From a bacterium (lineage in GTDB: Bacteria > UBP15 > UBA6099 > DSWB01), in the NCBI GenBank assembly GCA_020061125.1, contig JAGUYV010000004.1:1-8767 (forward strand): 8,767 bases of DNA, in the 5' to 3' direction. A program made the translations under genes and the position numbers. This document shows positions 1-6,200 of the stretch, in pieces. Below the pieces are notes generated by a model. The model was not told where the DNA came from and ran no database searches. It was given only the letters and a program-made list of their open reading frames with translations. Every line of letters begins with the position of its first letter. The first letter of the stretch is position 1.

Positions 1-1
1 C

Positions 2-238
2 GTGACCCTGTCCGGGAATCTGCAGGCTTCCGGAGGCGCGGGCGGCTCGTACACTGTATACGGCGCCGCGGGCGGCGGCGGCGGCGGCGGCCGCATCAAA
101 ATCTTCGCCTCGTCTCTCGCGGATTCTTCAACCAGATCCGTTGCCGGAGGCGCCGTGGGCGGAAACAACGGCTACACGCCCAATGGAACCGCAGGCGCCG
201 CAGGCACCATCTGGATAGATTCCTCATACGCCTATTCC
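2..238 (+). other. Glycine-rich, beta-helix-like end segment
   Basis: Residues 1-79 are dominated by Gly, Ala and Ser, with a run of seven Gly (residues 24-30) followed by RIKIFAS, and later AGTIWIDSS. The alternation of a Gly-rich turn with a short R-I-x-I or T-I-x-I strand resembles rungs of glycine-rich repeat exoproteins that fold as right-handed beta-helices. Only the last one or two rungs fall in the window, so the fold is inferred and the bulk of this region would lie upstream. Confidence 0.5.
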
Positions 239-3200
239 TACAACTCCGGTGTTGCGGATACGGGAAATATCACATCCTATTCCATCTCTCCCGTGTTCTT
301 CGGAAAAACTTTCCGGGCCACGCATTCCATCCCAGCGGTGGGCGCGGTTTCCTATGAGATCCGGCGCGCTTCTGACAGCGCCGTGCTGTGCTCCATCACA
401 GCGGCCCAGGCAGCGGCCGGATATGACATCGGCCCGGAGTCCGGCAACTGTCCGGCCTGGACCGCCGAGGACACCCCCGTAAAAATTTACTCGGTTCTAT
501 CCACCACGGATTTTCCCGGAACACCCGTGATAGCGGACATGACCTTCGAGTACTACAAGCGCAACACCGTGGGCACGCCTCCCTCTTACGGCGTGGGCGC
601 CGAGCAGTCCTTCACCTATTACACGGACATTCCCACCGTCAAGCCCGTTTCCACCGCGGGCTATGTGTTCGCCGAACTGGTGTCTTTCAGCGAAGTGCTT
701 GGCGCGGGAAATCAGGGCGTGGTTCGTTACCAGATTTCCAATGACGGCACTTCGTGGTATTACCACGACGGATCCAACTGGGCGCCCGCATACGCTTACG
801 CGCAAACCAATACGGCCGCGGAAATCAACGCCAACTGCGCAACTTTCGACAATGAAATCGGCGGCGGCACCCTGTTCTTCAGGGCGTATTTGAACTCGGA
901 CGGCACGCAGGCCGTGCAGATTGACAGCATTGACATCACGCTGATCGCGCCGCCAACACCGGACATTACCTCCCTGGCGCCGGATCACGGAGTGTCCGGA
1001 ACCACGGTCACCATCACCGGCACGGATTTCGGAACTTCGCAGGGCCAGTCAACGGTCATGTTCAACGGGGTCGTTGCGGGGTTCGCCAGCGCATGGTCCA
1101 ACACTTCGATAACCATAGACGCGCCCGCGGATGTAACCACCGGATATGTGGTGATCACCGTGCGCGGCGTGCAGTCACCCAAAGAAGCGGATTCCATTTT
1201 CACGGTGGACGCTCCGGTGGTCACGGGCCTGAATCCGTCATCGGGATACTGGCTAACGCCCATCATCATCACGGGTTCGAATTTCGGCTCTGTCCAGGGC
1301 AACTCTTATGTAACATTCGGCGGCGGCGTGCGCGCCACATGCACGGCGTGGGCCAATACCTCGCTGACCTGCACCGTGCCCGCGGGTGCGGCCACCGGTG
1401 ATGTGATTGTGACCACGGCAGGCGGCGGTTCGTCCGCGGCCAACCCGCCGGCCACTACCTTCACGCTCACCGCGGACAATTCCATCTGGCCGTTCGAAAC
1501 CCTGGCCCACTACAGTTGGGACGCGGACATGAATGTAGGAGGCGGCCTGGCCTATCTCAATTCCAACAACGCGCCCGCGTGGTACGATCCTTCGTGGCAG
1601 TACCGCCGCGCCATCACCATTGACAACACCGGCGGCGGCGCGCTCGCCGATTTCCAGGTGCAGGTCAACCTGAACAACACCAATTTCTCGTTTGCAAACG
1701 CGCAGAACGACGGCGACGACATCCGCTTCACGGACACAGACGGCACAACCCTGCTCAATCACTGGATCGAGAGCTACGATCCCGCCTCGCTCCTGGCCAC
1801 GGTCTGGGTCAAAGTTCCGGCCATCGCCGCAAATTCCACAAAGAATGTTTACCTGTACTACGGCAACGCCACGGCCGGTTCGGGCAGCGACGCGCTGGCC
1901 ACACTGGATGTCTCGGCCTGGACCGACGGAGCGCCCGCGTGGACCGAGGTGGAGACCTCCACAAATATCAACACCAGCGGCGCGGACGCTACGCTCGACA
2001 TGCAGACCAACAACACGCAGAACACATGCACGGAAACCTGGGGTTCGCCTTGCGACGCCCAGACCGACTCCGACAACACATGGGACGGATGCAACAACCA
2101 GAGCGGCACCACAACTTACACAAAAGTTCTCGAAGTGACCCTCAACAAGACCAAGGCGCCAATCGGCGACACCATGCAGGTTACCTGCCGGTTCCAGGGC
2201 AGCAGTTCGGACAACGGCACCGAGTGGTACATCTACTACTACAATGGTTCGGGCTGGGCGCTGGTGCCGGGCGCAAGCGGCAATGTGGACGCGGATACGG
2301 TGTTCACGGAAACGCACAGCTTCACGGTTTCCGGCGCCCCCGGCGACCAGTGGGTGCGCTGCATCGCCGACCAGGGCGGAACCGGAACCCAGTGCGCGGA
2401 CAACGGCGGCGCTCCGGATTACTGGGACAACGACGACGCGCGCTTCTATGTGCATTACAAGACCAGCGGCGAAATGCGCGGCAACAGCATTGATTCCTAT
2501 ATGCAGGGCAACACCTTCACCGCCAGCCACACCGTGCCCGGGTCCACCAATATCACTTACAAAATTCTGCGAGCGTCGGACAACACCACGCTGTGCAGCA
2601 TCACCGCGGCGCAGGCCGCCTCGGGCTACGATATTTCCGCATGCGCCCCGGATGCGGAACCCATCAAGGTCTGGGCCGAGATGACCGTGTCCGCGTCTCC
2701 GCCCACGGTCGCGCCCTCGATTCAGGATTACACGGTCAGTTATTACGGGCGCAAAACCGCAACCCCGCAGCCCGGCGCAACCGTGGGGCCGGAAGTCAGG
2801 CCCACCTACTACACGACCGATCCCACGGTGCGCAATGTGGCCGGGCAGGGACTCGATTTCCTGGAAATCATTTCGTTCACGGAACTGCTCGGCCCGCGCA
2901 ACCAGGGGTCCGTACGATATCAGATCTCCAACAATGGAACCAACTGGTACTGGTTCAACGGCTCGAACTGGGTAGCGGAAACGGGCGGCGGTTACAATCA
3001 GGCCAATGACGCGGCCACGGTGGACGACAATATCCTTCAGTTCGACAACGACGCCGGGCCGGGCACATTCTACTTCAAGGCCTTCCTGCGCTCGGACGGC
3101 TCGCAGCCGGTCGAAATTGACGGCATCAGCATCAACACGGCCCAGCTCACCATCAACGAAGTGCACAACGACGGCATCCGCCTGGCCGAGGGCGACGACT

Positions 3201-6200
3201 ACATCCAGCTTTACAACCCGTTCACCACGGCGTATTCCCTCACGGGCCATGTGCTGGGCGACGGCTCCGGCGCCGGGGATGGAGAATACACCATCCCCGC
3301 GGGCCATTCCGTGCCCTCCAAAGGCTATTATCTGATCACGAAAAACGCCACGGAATTCAACAACCGGTTTGCGTGCGATCCCGGGCTTGTGAACCAGTGG
3401 AGCAACATAGATCTGGACAGCGCCGGGGACGAGATTTATCTCAAACTGAACGCCGCGGCAACGCGATCCGTTGATCTTGTGGTGTGGGGCGCGTACAACG
3501 CCGCGGATCTGCCAGAGGGCGCATTCAACGGAACCGCCGCGCCCTTGTCCGGAGACGGCAACAGCATTAAACGCATCACGGACGGATACGAGGGCAACGA
3601 GCGGGATTCCGGTGACGCGGACGCTTCGCCCGAGAATGATGAGGTGCTCGCAAGCACCTTCATGGTTGTGTCTCCGCCCACGCCGTACTGCATGCCGCCC
3701 ACCGCAGGCTCCATCACCGTCATTGACAACGGCGGATACACCAACAGCAGCGCGCCGCCCATGTCCATCGCCTGCGAAGATCCGTCGGGCGTGGAATGCA
3801 ACAGCGGCGACTTCATGCGCCTGGCATGCACCGAGGCAGCACTCTCGTCCGCGTCCTGGAGACCCTTCGAGAAAAAATGCAACGAATCTGGATACGCCTG
3901 CACTTTCAACATTCTGACCGGCCCCGGCTGCTCCGCGGGCGAGGGCGCCAAGACCGTGTGGGTCGAGTTCAAAAACGACAAGGGCAACATCCAGACAACA
4001 CACTCGTCCGACACTACGAATTATGATGTCACACCGCCAGTAATCACGGCCGTGGCCGCGTACTCGGATATGGATCAGTACCTTTGCGGCACAGCGGACG
4101 GGTGTGTGACCCTGAATCCCGTGACCGGCGGCACGGTGTATTTCAACAACCTAGGCGGCGAGGGCAACGGCCAGAAGATGACCGTCGAGCTTACCTGGAA
4201 CGATTCCGGGGGCGCGGGCGGAGCGCGGGATTACTTCATCGGCCAGTACGCTTTCTCCCAGACGCCCACTTACGACGGCGTCACCACGGGCGCGGATTTC
4301 AACGGCGCCGACGGCTGGAAGCAGGTCTATGCCCTCAATTCCGGACAGGGCGACCAGAGCAACATAACCATGACCGTGTACGACAAAGCCGGCAACAGCT
4401 CGAATGTCAAGCTGAACTTTGTTCGCGACAATGCGGATCCCGGCATTTCCTACACATTCCCGTCCGCGGGCGGCAAAACCACCTGGTACAAGACAGACCC
4501 CGGGAATGTCGTGGATGTGGACTTCTCATGGGGCGGCGGAGCGCCCCTGGCCTATGCCCAGTACCGCATCGGCGCGGGCGCGTGGACGAATATTTTCAGC
4601 GCCTTCACATGGGCCAATTATTCCGCCAACTGGGGCATCGCCTGGGCCTCGCTTCCCGAGGGTGTCAACCAGATTTCCGTGCGCATTGTGGACGGCTGCG
4701 GCAATGTGCTATCGCACACTTATGTGGAAAACACCACGGGCTTTATTTTCCGCAAGGACATCACGCCGCCTTCCATCACGGCGGTCACAATCGGCTCAAA
4801 CCAGGAAACATATTTTTACGGGAACAGCGCGGATGCTCTGGACTGCACTGCGGTGGGCGCGTTTCCGGGTGTGACCTGCTCGCCCTGGTTCAACAGCCTG
4901 GCGGGCGAGGGCGGGGGCCAGGCCATCACGGTCACCGTAAGCTGGACGGATGCGGCCTCGTACGACCGTCTTCAGGGGGAACCCGCATTCAACGACACGC
5001 CCGTGGCGGACACGGTCGGCCCGCCATGGACCGTGGTGTATTCCATTGAAAACAATCAGACAAACCAGACCGGCGTTGACTTCAATGTGTATGACCAGGC
5101 CGGCAACAAAGCCACCATCGCCCTGGATTTCAGGCACGACAACACAGACCCGTCGTTCGTGTACAACGATCCCGGCGCGGGCGGCGCCACGCCCTGGTAC
5201 AGCGCGGATCCGGGCGCGGCCGTGGACATTGATCTGGCCTGGTCCTATGGCGCGCCCGTCACGCAGTTCGATTACCAGATCGGCGCGGGCGGGTGGAACA
5301 ACCTGTGGACCGGCGAACAGAGCGCCACATACACGGCCAACTGGGGCATGGCGTGGGCCTCGCTGGCCGAGGGCCACAATGAAATCCATCTGCGCGGATA
5401 CGACGCCGTGGGCAACTCCGCCGTGGCCGCCTATGCGTCCGGAAGCGTCGGGTTCCTGTTCCGCAAGGATGTGTCCGCGCCCGCCAATCCTGCGGTTCCC
5501 GTCAACGCTTGGGACAGCGCGGCAAAGAACGAGGCCCTCACCAGCAGCACAACTTATAATTATCTGAATCCCTACTTCGAGTGGGGCGCGCCCGCGGACA
5601 ATCCCGCGCCCAACAATTCCGGCGTGTACGGTTACTTCGTTTCGTTCTCCACCGATCCAAATCATGATCCAAGCGCTCTTCAAACAGCAACCTCTTACAC
5701 GGCCGCGGCGCCGGGCTGCGGCACGGAATACTATCTGCGCATCAAGACCGCGGACAGCGCCACGCCCACCCGCAATGTGTCGGCTCCGGTCACGGCTTTC
5801 ACCTACATCAATGGCGGCAGCGCCGGCATCACGGACAACCAGGCCGGGGACGACACCTGGCGCAGCGCGCCCGGCACAGCCTACGATGTGGATTTCTCCG
5901 GCGCATGTTCCGCGAACATTGACACCATACAATACGCCATCTGGTCCGCCGCGGACATGAGCGCGGGCACCGGCTCGCAACTCCTGGCCTGGACCACCTT
6001 CGTGTCCTCTCCGGGTTCGGACACCTACACAACGGACTGGACCGTGGACGCCAACTGGGCCTCGCTCGCGGACGGCATCAACTGGGTTTCCGTCAAGGTC
6101 TGCGATGTGACCCCGATTTGCGGCGTGGCAACGGATGTGTTTTATATTTACAAGGACACCATTGGCCCCGACAATCCACCGGCGGCGGCCGCATACGACA

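Noticed and set aside
497-988. Possible minus-strand small gene over repeat A
   Set aside because: Repeat A is conserved with repeat B in the plus frame, and the minus translation has no recognisable feature.
1586-1876. MotA/TolQ-type transport component, as DUF2341 is sometimes fused to such domains
   Set aside because: No transmembrane segments occur near the DUF2341 domain here or anywhere in the visible frame.
3143-3646. Nuclease or phosphoesterase activity, as LTD domains often sit beside such enzymes
   Set aside because: No catalytic motif is visible in the flanking modules; both sides are beta-sandwich repeats.
1253-4003. Open minus-strand frame of 916 codons
   Set aside because: It is in exact codon register with the plus-strand gene, so its stops occur only where the gene uses TTA, CTA or TCA, which are rare here; it ends at the gene's CTA at 1253-1255. 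Its translation is low-complexity in Val, Gly, Arg and Ala with no recognisable domain, while the plus frame holds clear domains over the same bases.
4084-5049. Plus-strand frame of 321 codons in another phase
   Set aside because: It overlaps C1, D1 and C2 out of frame, is rich in Arg, Gly and His as expected from shifted G+C-rich codons, and shows no family motif.
4796-5980. Open minus-strand frame of 394 codons
   Set aside because: Same codon-register mirror of the gene, ending at its TCA codon at 4796-4798. The plus-strand C, D and E repeats explain the sequence.
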